Of a stretch of 64,000 nucleotides of DNA, positions 53,020 through 62,104 are shown piece by piece. Position 1 is the first letter of the stretch; each line of letters starts with the position of its first letter. The notes beneath the pieces were generated by a model. That model saw nothing but the letters and a program-made list of their open reading frames with translations, searched no databases and was not told the DNA's origin. Source of the stretch: Thalassomonas haliotis (lineage in GTDB: Bacteria; Pseudomonadota; Gammaproteobacteria; Enterobacterales; Alteromonadaceae); contig NZ_CP059693.1 in NCBI RefSeq assembly GCF_028657945.1, positions 4,402,001-4,466,000 on the forward strand. The letters run 5' to 3'. The position numbers and the translations under genes were made by a program.

Positions 53020-53430
53020 TTAATCATTTCTAGGCGGCATTTTATTACGTGCAGACAACACCAGTAACCAAACCTGGGCAATAATGGCAAACAAAGCGGC
53101 CCCGGATAACAGAAAAGGGTCCAGATAAATATCGTCTTTAAAGGCAAAAGTGCCCTTATTGACTTTTAACCAACCCATAAAGTTTTGCGCGGCGGCGACA
53201 TGCGCCCCCATAAAACCAAGCACGCTGGCGATAAAAATGGTGATGACATTGTGTAGCCCTCTACACATCATCAGAAAGCCTAAAATACCAATCACGGTTC
53301 GTTGCAGGCGACAATAAGGGCATACATAGACCACCCCAGACCAGTCGGCGCTCCATGCCAGTAACGATACCGCTAAAAAAAATGCCCCGATAATATGAAT
53401 ACGGTGCAAGTAAAAATCTATAGATGTCAT
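53020..53430 (-). CDS. DsbB-like four-helix membrane protein
   Basis: A 136-residue membrane protein with four hydrophobic segments and a C-x-x-C pair in VYVCPYCRLQRTVIG. A CxxC next to R/QR at the end of a membrane span recalls DsbB-type thiol oxidases, but only one pair is present and the second periplasmic pair of DsbB is lacking. A thiol-redox role is possible. A palindrome lies 16 bp before its start. No DsbA-like gene is nearby. Confidence 0.6.
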   Translation of the reverse strand: MTSIDFYLHRIHIIGAFFLAVSLLAWSADWSGVVYVCPYCRLQRTVIGILGFLMMCRGLHNVITIFIASVLGFMGAHVAAAQNFMGWLKVNKGTFAFKDDIYLDPFLLSGAALFAIIAQVWLLVLSARNKMPPRND

Positions 53431-53445
53431 GGTTAATCTCTTTCT

Positions 53446-53483
53446 TATACCAAAATGAAATATACTTATTTTATTTTGGTATA
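53446..53483. promoter_or_regulatory. Inverted repeat before the DsbB-like gene
   Basis: TATACCAAAAT (53446-53456) and ATTTTGGTATA (53473-53483) are perfect 11-bp inverse copies with a 16-base spacer, starting 16 bp upstream of the DsbB-like start. It could be an operator at the promoter. Confidence 0.4.
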
Positions 53484-53537
53484 GTATTGACTGGCGTAAC
53501 CCTTGTCTACTTTATTCTATGAATGGTTAGCAGGAAC

Positions 53538-53670
53538 TGCCATATGAGATATTTATGGTGATATGGACGCTAACTAGCGTTTGGCACAAGCATTACAAAT
53601 ACCAGCTGCTACCCCGCTTTATGTCACAGCAACCCTATTATAATCTCTGTGGCTTAGTTTATATTGTAGA
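53538..53670. repeat. Diverged 135-bp repeat, copy 1
   Basis: About 70 percent identical by eye over its full length to 56364-56498. Shared blocks include GCTAACTA, GTTTGGCA, CAGCTGCT, GCTTTAT and TTAGTTTAT. A hairpin (GCTG..CAGC) is conserved in both and stronger in copy 2 (GCTGCTGC/GCAGCAGC). The rest of 53431-53859 holds no gene. Confidence 0.6.
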
Positions 53671-53859
53671 GCCTTGTTTAATATATGAAGTTAGGCAATA
53701 ACCTCATACAGAATGTACCTTGCTTTGCTCAGGTTTTGAATAAAACAGCGCATATTTATGGCATTGATAAAGTCACTTCATCATTGGGTGATTGTAGATG
53801 TTTCTCTGTATAACCTTAGCTATAGTTAATGCTCAACGTTTGTTTTAAAAGGATTTAAA

Positions 53860-54419
53860 ATGCCCGGCCCTTCTAGTCAGAAAGAGCGATAGAAATCTGC
53901 TTTGCGGATAACAACGCTTTTGCATTGCCGTGTGATCCTAAAAATCCTGTTGAAGTTGCCTGTTTTCACCAAGATAATCCACATATCAAAAATACTGTCA
54001 TTCCACCGGGAATACCTTATATTTTCCGTAGGGAAGTCGGTGAAAATCCTCGGCCGTGGCAGGAGCTGAGGCCTGATCTATCCAGTACCTTTACACAGTT
54101 AAATAACCTGCCTGCAGAAACCAAACGTAATATCGCAAATATAAACCAGGCCTTTGGCAGTGAATTGCTGGTTGCCCTGTCGGAGTTTCATCGTGTCGAA
54201 ATTGCCCCTTTGATGTTAAGGGCAAAAGAGTATGGCGAGAATAGGATATTAAAAACACTAAATAAGGAATCTGGCGGTCTGGTGGGAGCAGGTGTGGGGG
54301 CATTGGATGATCGTTTAACAAGCTTTAATAAATCTGTGCTGAAAAGCCAGCATCACTGCGTGGGACATCCAAAAACTAAGTCATGTCACCCGGATGAGCC
54401 TGTAGTCACTATAAATTGA
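53860..54419 (+). CDS. Unknown 187-residue protein, 5' end frameshifted
   Basis: ATG 53860 has a good ribosome site (AAAAGGA, 6 bases away) but runs into TAG at 53890. From 53886 another frame is open to 54419 and reads AIEICFADNNAFALPCDPKN onward. One missing base near 53885 would join them into about 187 residues. Otherwise only TTG 53925 could start a shorter form of 164. The body has a helical middle (ETKRNIANINQAFGSELLVA) and a Cys/His-rich end (HHCVGHPKTKSCHPDEP). No family was recognised; a toxin or effector is possible but unproven. Confidence 0.5.
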
Positions 54420-54435
54420 CTTTTGGATGTTCAAG
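54405..54435. repeat. 31-bp direct repeat, copy 1
   Basis: This segment begins in the last codons of the unknown gene (GTCACTATAAATTGA, coding V-T-I-N-stop) and runs past the stop to GGATGTTCAAG. It matches 56328-56358 in 30 of 31 bases. The two copies flank 1.9 kb with one lipoprotein gene, like the target or attachment duplication of an inserted segment. Confidence 0.7.
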
Positions 54436-54549
54436 GTAGCTGCTTTACAAGCAATAGCAGACAAAACAACTTAACAAAAATTACATATTGTTAACAGCGT
54501 AGATTTTCTCTAAAATATCACAAAAATTTTCAGCAGAACTATAATAATC

Positions 54550-56010
54550 ATGAAGTTAACATTACCTTTATCACTGCTCGCCTGCGCTTTTTTATCCGCC
54601 TGCGGCGGTTCATCCAGCTCAAATTCAAATTCAAATTCAGTAAACAATACCGAAACTGTTGCCAGCGGCTATGCCTTATCGGGTAAAGTTATCGACGGCT
54701 ATGTTAGCGGTGCCACCGTCTGGCTGGATTTCAACGGCAATGGTATGCTTGATGCCAATGAACCTTCTGCGATTTCCACCGATGCAGGCCAATACACCAT
54801 GGAACTAAACGATCAGCAAAGAGCATGTGCCGCCTACAGTGCCATTTATGTCGACGTGCCCGTCGGTGCCATAGATGAAAGCGAAGGAGAAGTAACCGAA
54901 GCTTACCAAATGATGCGTCCGCCGCAAATGGAAACCCTGACCGATGCAAGCCTGTTGCACATCTCCCCGTTAACAACAGTATTATGGGACAACATCAAAA
55001 AGGACCTTACCGAGGCCACGATAGACAACTGTTCGGCTTTTGTTGAAAGCCAGGAAAAACGTCAACAAATAAAAAACCAGCTAAGTGAGAGTATACGTAA
55101 TACCGTTGCCCACTATAATATTGCCGCCGACAAGATTTTCGCCGACTTTATTGCCGCCAATGATGACAGCAGCCAGCAACTGGCGCTTGATATCGTTAAA
55201 AACCTGAAAAAAAGCTATAGCTACCGCCAGGAATTAGCCGAGCAATATAGCGACGCCCATGAACTGCGCGTGGTGTATTATAAAGATGAAGCTTATGATA
55301 CCAACGCAGATAGCGACGCTTGGTATCGTAAAGTCGTGATCTTCTTCACCAATGATAACTTCCTGTTCCGGATCGATAAAATGACTGCTGATCTGGAGAC
55401 AACAGTTCGCCCCATCTATTACCGAGATGTCACCGAATCCGGCTGGAACTCAGGTACTTTATCCCTGACTAAAGACTTTAGAAGTTATGGCGATGATCTT
55501 GACCCAAACTTTTCCTGCTCCCTATCGGAAGCCATTGAAATAACAGACCAGGAAGTCACTTATGTACTTGATAACGGCGGGTCAGAAAGCCAGGTAGACA
55601 GTTATGAAGCCTGCCAGCCAGCAGCGGTGCTCCCCAATGGTCGACGTTCATACTCTTTTAGCTATCAGAGCGGCAACAAATATTATCTTTCTGATATCAG
55701 ACAAACCCAGCAAGTCAGCGGTATTACCCACCTTACGGATTGGATAAATTTTGCAGAAAATGAAGCAAACCTAGATCCGGCAGAAATGATCAGCGAAATG
55801 TCCACCATGGGATATCAGTTCGATGAAGAGGTCGCAATCACCACAAATTACTGGTACAAAAGATACGAGACCTATAGCGGAAATACCCAAACCAGCATCA
55901 CTAAATATCATGACGGTAACTGGGAGAAAATCATCTACGCCGCCGATGGCACCCATACCACTGAATGCGGCACCGATGGCGAAACCTGGACTTCCTGTGA
56001 AGGCTTTTAA
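54550..56010 (+). CDS. Lipoprotein with a Ca-binding-like loop, unknown function
   Basis: A 486-residue protein with a lipoprotein signal (LLACAFLSAC then GGSSSS, Cys18), a Ser/Asn linker, and then GKVIDGYVSGATVWLDFNGN followed by GMLDANEPS, an EF-hand/dockerin-like calcium loop typical of secreted adhesin-like proteins. The rest is beta-rich with several Cys (DNCSAF, FSCSLS, EACQPA, TECGTD, TSCEGF). It would be anchored at the surface. It is the only gene in the segment flanked by the 31-bp repeat and is followed by a strong terminator. Confidence 0.75.
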   Translation: MKLTLPLSLLACAFLSACGGSSSSNSNSNSVNNTETVASGYALSGKVIDGYVSGATVWLDFNGNGMLDANEPSAISTDAGQYTMELNDQQRACAAYSAIYVDVPVGAIDESEGEVTEAYQMMRPPQMETLTDASLLHISPLTTVLWDNIKKDLTEATIDNCSAFVESQEKRQQIKNQLSESIRNTVAHYNIAADKIFADFIAANDDSSQQLALDIVKNLKKSYSYRQELAEQYSDAHELRVVYYKDEAYDTNADSDAWYRKVVIFFTNDNFLFRIDKMTADLETTVRPIYYRDVTESGWNSGTLSLTKDFRSYGDDLDPNFSCSLSEAIEITDQEVTYVLDNGGSESQVDSYEACQPAAVLPNGRRSYSFSYQSGNKYYLSDIRQTQQVSGITHLTDWINFAENEANLDPAEMISEMSTMGYQFDEEVAITTNYWYKRYETYSGNTQTSITKYHDGNWEKIIYAADGTHTTECGTDGETWTSCEGF

Positions 56011-56087
56011 TTAACAATAAATTGCCATGACTTAACCCTGACTCAAGTTAAGTACGCCGATATTTATCATTGAAACTAAAAAAACTA

Positions 56088-56122
56088 AAAGGCAGACAAT
56101 CATATGATTGCCTGCCTTTTTT
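56088..56122 (+). terminator. Rho-independent terminator
   Basis: AAAGGCAG and CAATCAT pair with ATGATTG and CTGCCTTT (one mismatch between) around a short loop, followed by a T-run. It lies about 80 bp past the lipoprotein stop. Confidence 0.8.
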
Positions 56123-56327
56123 ATTAACGGATTAACAGCGAGTCTTTAAGTGATCTATTCCCTCTCAATCGTCGGCAGCAACTTACCGGAGATATTTGCC
56201 TCCCTCCCGGAAGTGCCATGGTTCTCATTGGTACTATGGTTAGAAAACAAACCTAAGAAGTTATAAGGAATATGCATCAATAAACACCGCACAAAACACC
56301 TAAAAATTGAATTACCTAAGCACTATC

Positions 56328-56358
56328 GTCACTATAAATTGATTTTTGGATGTTCAAG
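56328..56358. repeat. 31-bp direct repeat, copy 2
   Basis: Matches 54405-54435 with one difference (T for C after the TGA). It includes the same last codons V-T-I-N-stop, here without the rest of a gene in front of it. It lies 5 bp before copy 2 of the 135-bp repeat. The 56123-56327 stretch shows nothing else. Confidence 0.7.
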
Positions 56359-56363
56359 TTTAC

Positions 56364-56498
56364 TCCCATATAAGCGGTTTATGATGGTGTTGGTGCTAAC
56401 TAACTGTTTGGCAAGGATATAAGAAAGTTACAGCTGCTGCACTGCTTTATATCGCAGCAGCCCTGGCATAACCTCTGTTGTTTAGTTTATGTTTTGGA
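56364..56498. repeat. Diverged 135-bp repeat, copy 2
   Basis: Copy of 53538-53670. It contains a perfect hairpin, GCTGCTGC and GCAGCAGC, around a 13-base loop. Its last 12 bases overlap the 3' end of the SymE-like gene. Confidence 0.6.
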
Positions 56499-56759
56499 TG
56501 ATACCGAAACAGGTGTTAGCACTAAGCTATCTTTTTCCACGGTAACGGTTACCTTCTGCCCGATAGGAAAACCGGCTTCATGCAGCCATTTTCCTTGCAG
56601 CACAAGGCAAGGTTGCAGATTCACCGGTAGATAGTTCATACCTGCCCCCCTGACTTTTACGACACTATTAAGCACAGTTTCCAGTACCGTAAGTTGGCGG
56701 GTGGTGGGATATTTTGCTTTTTTCGGGCAAAGCTCTGACGTATGATGATATTCAGCCAT
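56487..56759 (-). CDS. SymE-like type I toxin
   Basis: A 90-residue protein with the SymE/AbrB-fold segment: LVLQGKWLHEAGFPIGQKVTV, split as GKWLHEAGF and GQKVTVTVE, and ending VLTPV. In E. coli SymE is an SOS-induced toxin that condenses the nucleoid or harms RNA, kept in check by the antisense RNA SymR and by LexA. AGGAG is not obvious, but GGAG-like GGAGTC occurs near the ATG on the minus strand. A plus-strand terminator at 56910-56954 could be the end of a SymR-type antisense RNA. Confidence 0.8.
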   Translation of the reverse strand: MAEYHHTSELCPKKAKYPTTRQLTVLETVLNSVVKVRGAGMNYLPVNLQPCLVLQGKWLHEAGFPIGQKVTVTVEKDSLVLTPVSVSSKT

Positions 56760-56909
56760 GACGGACTCCTTTTGCAGTTCGTTTTGGTTAGCGGCCTCTG
56801 GGTGTTTCTAGCACTCAGGGGGCGCGACTTAAGTTACAACATTTGCTGTGATATTGCTTATGAAGATGTGACTTGAAGACCCTCCTGAATTATTGGGGGT
56901 GATATAAAT

Positions 56910-56954
56910 AAAGACTAACCTACTGGATAAAGCAACAGCAGGTTGGTCTTTTTT
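56910..56954 (+). terminator. Terminator, possible 3' end of a SymR-like antisense RNA
   Basis: AAAGACTAACCT (56910-56921) pairs with AGGTTGGTCTTT (56940-56951, one G-T pair) and is followed by Ts to 56954. No coding gene on the plus strand ends here, but an RNA starting inside the 5' part of the leftward symE-like gene would pass this site, as SymR does in E. coli. The rest of 56760-57100 holds no gene. Confidence 0.5.
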
Positions 56955-57100
56955 ATATAGGGCTTTAAAGGAAATGGACAATCCTCTTTACATCAACTTT
57001 TTCTCTCCCAAAGCCAGCCTTTTTTACGACAGAATATATATAGAAATAAAAAATAATGATATTTTAACAAAAACTTACATCAATTAAAGTACTTATCAAC

Positions 57101-58330
57101 ATGGCAGTCCATTTCTTAGATACGGATACAGAATTGCAAGTCTACCTTAATAATGAAATAGCCCTAATATATGAGAACAGAACTCGAGAAGATGGCAGTT
57201 TATATCACTCATTAAAAGAGGGGTATCAAGAAGAAGTAAGCAAAGAGTTATTTTTTGGCTTATTGGAACTAAAAATATCAGAGATACCAAGAGGATTATA
57301 TTTTTTCTATTTCAACCATGAAGCTAACTTGGAACATATCTGTTTCGACACAACAGATAATAACTTCAGTTATTCCTATGAATTAAATATGAGGACTTGG
57401 AGTTACCCTTTTTCCATTGAAAGTTATTTACAATACGCCTCAGAACTCGTACAGAACTCATATCAAAATGTAGAAGTATTTGATAGTAATGATGGTACAG
57501 GTTTCAGTATAAGCAGCAAAATCAACAATACTCAAGTATTCCCTTTAAAAGACAAATATCTAGCACACAAACAATTAATCAAAAAAATAAATTACGAGGT
57601 AATATCAGCTCTATCAAACAAATCAACTAAAAACATTGAAAAATCAATAACATTTAAGAAAGAACACTATAAAGCAGGAATTACTATTCTCCAGAACTTT
57701 GGTTCATTATTAACCGAGAAATATCCCAGTGGAGGAATTTCATTTTCTATCAAACAAGAAGGTTTGAAAGTAATAATGACTATATCTAGCCCTAACGGTG
57801 AAAAAAAGGTCATAGAAGACTACCTAAATAGCTATGGGCTAGTTATTACTGGAAAAATAAAGCCGGAAGAATTTACTCCCGATCCTCTGATTATTATGGA
57901 TTTAAAGCGCCAGCTCATACAGGTTAAATCAGAACTTGAGTGGAGCAATGAAAAAAGTTTAATGCTCAGCAATACCATTAATGGACAAGATAGGCAAATT
58001 GATAACTTAACAAATCAATTGGAATACTTTCAAAATCAATTAACTACTGTGCTAAGTAGTCAGAATACTTCACAAAATAATCAACATATTGAAATAAAGG
58101 AATTAATAGTTTTATTAAAAAATGAAACTAAATCATCCGACAAACTCATAGAACAATTTATGTCTTCAATTCAAAAAGAAGATATAGAAAGTACTAAACA
58201 GACCTTACAAAAACTAGAAAAGACAGACTCCTCCTTTCGAGAAAAAATCGATAATTTTATATTAACAATCGTAGCTTCAACAGGCGCAAACACACCTGCA
58301 TGGGTTGATTATCTTAATAGAATAATATAA
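57101..58330 (+). CDS. AT-rich 409-residue protein with coiled coil, possible defence gene
   Basis: A 409-residue soluble protein with much lower GC than its neighbours, suggesting transfer. Residues 1-180 are an aromatic-rich globular domain (LFFGLLELKISEIPRGLYF). Residues about 185-245 resemble a small alpha/beta domain (GITILQNFGSLLTEK). Residues about 265-320 form a Gln/Leu/Asn coiled coil. The end (FILTIVASTGANTPAWVDYL) recalls C-terminal parts of some phage-defence or NTPase-linked proteins as I know them, but no family can be named. A single gene with a shared terminator, next to SymE and close to sucD. Confidence 0.6.
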   Translation: MAVHFLDTDTELQVYLNNEIALIYENRTREDGSLYHSLKEGYQEEVSKELFFGLLELKISEIPRGLYFFYFNHEANLEHICFDTTDNNFSYSYELNMRTWSYPFSIESYLQYASELVQNSYQNVEVFDSNDGTGFSISSKINNTQVFPLKDKYLAHKQLIKKINYEVISALSNKSTKNIEKSITFKKEHYKAGITILQNFGSLLTEKYPSGGISFSIKQEGLKVIMTISSPNGEKKVIEDYLNSYGLVITGKIKPEEFTPDPLIIMDLKRQLIQVKSELEWSNEKSLMLSNTINGQDRQIDNLTNQLEYFQNQLTTVLSSQNTSQNNQHIEIKELIVLLKNETKSSDKLIEQFMSSIQKEDIESTKQTLQKLEKTDSSFREKIDNFILTIVASTGANTPAWVDYLNRII

Positions 58331-58354
58331 GACTAATCCGTATTTTAAAAACAA

Positions 58355-58379
58355 AAAACCCGCTTGATAGCGGGTTTTT
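58355..58379. terminator. Bidirectional terminator between the AT-rich gene and sucD
   Basis: AAAACCCGCT (58355-58364) pairs with AGCGGGTTTT (58369-58378) over a TGAT loop, with T-runs on both strands. It ends the rightward AT-rich gene and the leftward suc operon. Confidence 0.88.
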
Positions 58380-58404
58380 CAAACATTAATCAATAAGCCT
58401 TAGC

Positions 58405-59277
58405 TTACCAACCTGTTTTCTCTTTCAGTGCAACACCGATGTCAGCTAAAGAACGTACGGTTTTAACACCGGCCGCTTCTAAGGCTGCAAATTTCTCATC
58501 GGCTGTACCCTTACCACCGGCGATGATCGCGCCAGCATGGCCCATACGCTTACCAGCAGGAGCAGTAACACCAGCAATGTATGATACAACTGGCTTAGAT
58601 ACGTTAGCTTTGATGTAGTCAGCAGCTTCTTCTTCAGCCGTTCCGCCGATTTCACCGATCATTACGATGGCTTCGGTTTGCGGATCGTTCTCGAACATTT
58701 CTAAAACGTCGATGAAGTTAGTGCCTGGGATTGGGTCACCACCGATGCCAACACAGGTAGACTGACCGAAACCGGCGTCTGTAGTTTGCTTAACGGCTTC
58801 ATAAGTCAACGTACCTGAACGGGATACGATACCTACTTTACCCGGCTTGTGGATGTGACCTGGCATGATACCGATCTTAGTTTCGCCCGGCGTGATAACA
58901 CCTGGGCAGTTAGGACCGATCATGCGAACACCAGTGTTGTTCAGCTTCTCTTTAACATCGATCATATCAATCGTCGGAATACCTTCGGTGATACAAACGA
59001 TCAGCTCGATACCGGCGTCGATAGCTTCTAAGATAGCATCTTTACAGAACGGAGCAGGAACATAGATAACAGTTGCCGTGGCGCCTGTCGTTTCTACCGC
59101 TTCACGTACTGTGTTGAATACCGGAAGACCAAGGTGCGTTTGACCGCCTTTACCCGGGCTTACGCCACCAACCATTTGCGTACCGTACTCAAGCGCTTGC
59201 TCTGAGTGGAAAGTACCTTGTCCGCCAGTGAAACCCTGACAGATAACTTTAGTATCTTTATTAATTAAGACAGACAT
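58405..59277 (-). CDS. sucD: Succinyl-CoA synthetase alpha subunit
   Basis: A 290-residue protein that binds CoA and carries the phospho-His. Motifs: [19 protein letters not shown] near residues 11-29, GPNCPGVI, and GHAGAI with the phosphorylated His247. It forms a complex with SucC and makes ATP or GTP from succinyl-CoA in the TCA cycle. The start overlaps the sucC stop (TAATG), so the subunits are co-translated. Confidence 0.97.
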   Translation of the reverse strand: MSVLINKDTKVICQGFTGGQGTFHSEQALEYGTQMVGGVSPGKGGQTHLGLPVFNTVREAVETTGATATVIYVPAPFCKDAILEAIDAGIELIVCITEGIPTIDMIDVKEKLNNTGVRMIGPNCPGVITPGETKIGIMPGHIHKPGKVGIVSRSGTLTYEAVKQTTDAGFGQSTCVGIGGDPIPGTNFIDVLEMFENDPQTEAIVMIGEIGGTAEEEAADYIKANVSKPVVSYIAGVTAPAGKRMGHAGAIIAGGKGTADEKFAALEAAGVKTVRSLADIGVALKEKTGW

Positions 59278-60443
59278 TATTTGCCCTCCGCAGCTTTAAC
59301 AACTTGCTGAGCTGCATCTGTTAATGATGTAGCGGCAATGATGTCCAGATCAGAATTCGCCAGAACTTCACGACCAAGTTCAGCGTTGGTACCTTCAAGA
59401 CGTACAACTACAGGCACTTCAACACCAACTTCTTTAACCGCACCGATAATACCTTCGGCGATCATGTCACAACGTACGATACCGCCAAAAATGTTAACAA
59501 GAACGGCTTTAACATTGTCATCAGAAAGGATGATTTTGAATGCTTCGGCTACACGCTCTTTAGTCGCCCCGCCGCCAACATCAAGGAAGTTAGCCGGCTT
59601 GCCGCCGTGTAAGTTAACGATATCCATGGTACCCATAGCTAGACCGGCACCGTTAACCATACAGCCAACGTTTCCGTCTAGTGCTACATAGTTCAGCTCC
59701 CACTGGGCTGCATGTGCTTCACGCTCGTCTTCTTGCGACGGATCGTGCATTTCACGGATTTTAGGCTGACGGTATAAAGCGTTGCCGTCTACACCGATTT
59801 TACCGTCAAGACAGTGGATGTTGCCTTCGTCGGTAATAACCAATGGGTTGATTTCTAATAAGGCGAAATCGTGGTCTTGGAACATGTTGGCAAGGCCCAT
59901 GAACACTTTCACGAATTGCTTCATTTGTGTAGGAGTTAAACCTAATTTGAAACCAAGTTCACGCGCCTGGTATGCTTGCGGGCCTACCAGCGGATCGATT
60001 TCGGCTTTATGGATAAGCTCAGGCGTTTCTTCAGCAACCGTTTCAATTTCAACACCACCTTCGGTAGATGCCATGAAAACGATTTTTTGTGAAGCACGGT
60101 CTACAACAGCGCCAAGGTATAATTCGTTGGCGATGTCGGTGCAGCTTTCAACCAAGATTTTCGCTACCGGTTGGCCTTGCTCATCTGTTTGATAAGTAAC
60201 CAGGTTTTTCCCTAACCAGTGCTGTGCGAATTCTTTAATTTCTTCTTTGCTTTTTACCAGCTTTACACCACCAGCCTTTCCGCGGCCACCGGCATGCACC
60301 TGACACTTAACAACCCACATATCGCCGCCAATTTTGCCGGCAGCTTCTGCAGCTTCCTGAGGGGTATCGCAAGCGAAACCTTCAGAAACGGGTAAACCAT
60401 ATTCAGCGAATAATTGTTTCGCTTGATACTCATGCAAATTCAT
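59277..60443 (-). CDS. sucC: Succinyl-CoA synthetase beta subunit
   Basis: A 388-residue ATP-grasp protein, the same length as E. coli SucC. It starts [19 protein letters not shown] and contains [15 protein letters not shown] (nucleotide site), [20 protein letters not shown] and [11 protein letters not shown]. It binds nucleotide and succinate and pairs with SucD. It lies 155 bp downstream of sucB in the same direction. Confidence 0.97.
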   Translation of the reverse strand: MNLHEYQAKQLFAEYGLPVSEGFACDTPQEAAEAAGKIGGDMWVVKCQVHAGGRGKAGGVKLVKSKEEIKEFAQHWLGKNLVTYQTDEQGQPVAKILVESCTDIANELYLGAVVDRASQKIVFMASTEGGVEIETVAEETPELIHKAEIDPLVGPQAYQARELGFKLGLTPTQMKQFVKVFMGLANMFQDHDFALLEINPLVITDEGNIHCLDGKIGVDGNALYRQPKIREMHDPSQEDEREAHAAQWELNYVALDGNVGCMVNGAGLAMGTMDIVNLHGGKPANFLDVGGGATKERVAEAFKIILSDDNVKAVLVNIFGGIVRCDMIAEGIIGAVKEVGVEVPVVVRLEGTNAELGREVLANSDLDIIAATSLTDAAQQVVKAAEGK

Positions 60444-60598
60444 GGTGTTTTATCCATTTATCTGTAAATGATAAAGGCAGCCCGCCGTAAAGCAGACTGC
60501 CAGTGAAAAAGTAACGGGATTATAGTACGAAAGGCGGCGCTAGCATAGCGATATCCGACCTGTCTATAAGCGTTAACCTTTTATTAAAATGCCCGCTA

Positions 60599-62080
60599 TT
60601 AAAGTTCTAATAACAGACGTGTCGGATCTTCCAACAATTCTTTGATTGTTACCAAGAAACCAACAGACTCTTTACCGTCGATCAAACGGTGATCGTAAGA
60701 TAACGCCAGATACATCATAGGCAGAATTTCCACCTTGCCGTTAACCGCCATAGGACGGTCCTGGATCTTATGCATACCTAAGATACCCGCTTGCGGCAGG
60801 TTCAAAATAGGTGTAGAGATCAAAGAGCCGAATACGCCACCGTTGGTAATGGTGAAGTTACCGCCCTGCATCTCGTCCATGGTCAGCTTACCGTCACGGC
60901 CTTTGATGGCAAGATCGCGGATACCGTTTTCGATGCCCGCCATGCCCATTTGGTCGGCGTCGCGTAATACCGGTGTTACCAGACCACGAGGAGTCGATAC
61001 TGCGATAGAGATATCGAAGTAGTTGTGATAAACAATATCATCGCCGTCGATAGAGGCATTTACCGCCGGGTAGCGCTTTAACGCTTCGGTTACCGCTTTG
61101 ACGTAGAAAGACATAAAACCTAAACGGGTATCATGGGTTTTCTCGAATAAGTCTTTGTATTGCTTACGCAGGTCCATGATAGGCTTCATGTTAACTTCGT
61201 TGAACGTGGTTAACATGGCGGTTGAGTTTTTCGCTTCCAATAAACGGGTGGCGATGGTTTTACGTAAACGTGTCATAGGTACACGTTTTTGGCTGCGCTC
61301 GCCTAAGTCCTGGGCAACCGGAGCAGCTTTTGCAGCAGGTGCAGGAGCGGCTTTAGCGGCCGTTTTGTTGGCAATGGCCGCTTCAACATCTTCTTTGCTG
61401 ATGCGTCCGCCTTTGCCTGAACCTTTCACTTCGCTGGCTGAGATGCCTTTTTCCGTCATTAAACGACGTACCGAAGGGCTGGCAAGCTCGTCGCTGCTGA
61501 TCGCTTCTTCAGGAGAAGCTACGGCAGCAGCTGGCGCACTGCCACCGGCATTTAACTGACCAATGACCTGGTCGCCTAATACGGTATCGCCTTCGCCGTG
61601 GATGATTTTACCAATCACGCCGTTAGCCTGGGCGACTACTTCCAATACTACTTTATCGGTTTCGATATCAACCAGGTTTTGGTCAACAGTCACAGTATCG
61701 CCTTCGGCTACGTGCCAACCGGCAACGGTAGCATCGGCAACAGACTCAGGCAGTACAGGTACTACGATATCGATTACCTTGCCGGTATCTGCACTTGCAG
61801 CAGGCGCGGCAGCGGCAACTGGTGCGGCATCGCTTGCACCGCCTTCTTTAAATAAAGCCAGTACCTGCTCACCCAATACGGTAGCGCCTTCTTGCTCGGC
61901 GATCTCAGTGATCACGCCGTCAGCAGTTGCCGGTACTTCTAAAACTACTTTATCTGTTTCGATATCAACGAGTACTTGATCACGTGAAACTTTGTCACCA
62001 GCTTGCACGTGCCAGGTAGCGACAGTCGCATCTGCAACTGACTCAGGTAATACGGGAACCTTTATTTCGGTTGTCATCAA
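60599..62080 (-). CDS. sucB: 2-oxoglutarate dehydrogenase E2 (succinyltransferase), two lipoyl domains
   Basis: A 493-residue E2 component. Unlike E. coli SucB (about 405 residues, one lipoyl domain), it carries two N-terminal lipoyl domains with attachment Lys44 and Lys143, each in [11 protein letters not shown], joined by Ala/Pro linkers. A peripheral subunit-binding domain follows ([20 protein letters not shown]), then the catalytic domain ending in YDHRLIDGK with His464 and Asp468. It transfers the succinyl group from E1 to CoA. Start at ATG 62080; ATG 62077 is possible. It lies 24 bp after sucA. Confidence 0.95.
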   Translation of the reverse strand: MMTTEIKVPVLPESVADATVATWHVQAGDKVSRDQVLVDIETDKVVLEVPATADGVITEIAEQEGATVLGEQVLALFKEGGASDAAPVAAAAPAASADTGKVIDIVVPVLPESVADATVAGWHVAEGDTVTVDQNLVDIETDKVVLEVVAQANGVIGKIIHGEGDTVLGDQVIGQLNAGGSAPAAAVASPEEAISSDELASPSVRRLMTEKGISASEVKGSGKGGRISKEDVEAAIANKTAAKAAPAPAAKAAPVAQDLGERSQKRVPMTRLRKTIATRLLEAKNSTAMLTTFNEVNMKPIMDLRKQYKDLFEKTHDTRLGFMSFYVKAVTEALKRYPAVNASIDGDDIVYHNYFDISIAVSTPRGLVTPVLRDADQMGMAGIENGIRDLAIKGRDGKLTMDEMQGGNFTITNGGVFGSLISTPILNLPQAGILGMHKIQDRPMAVNGKVEILPMMYLALSYDHRLIDGKESVGFLVTIKELLEDPTRLLLEL

Positions 62081-62104
62081 TTTATTCCTTACTCACAAAC
62101 TGGT

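Noticed and set aside
53538-53710. 135-bp repeat and nearby GTTAGGC as integron attC sites
   Set aside because: A GTTAGGC core occurs near 53690, but no matching complementary core or imperfect long palindrome of the attC type was found, and no integrase is in the window.
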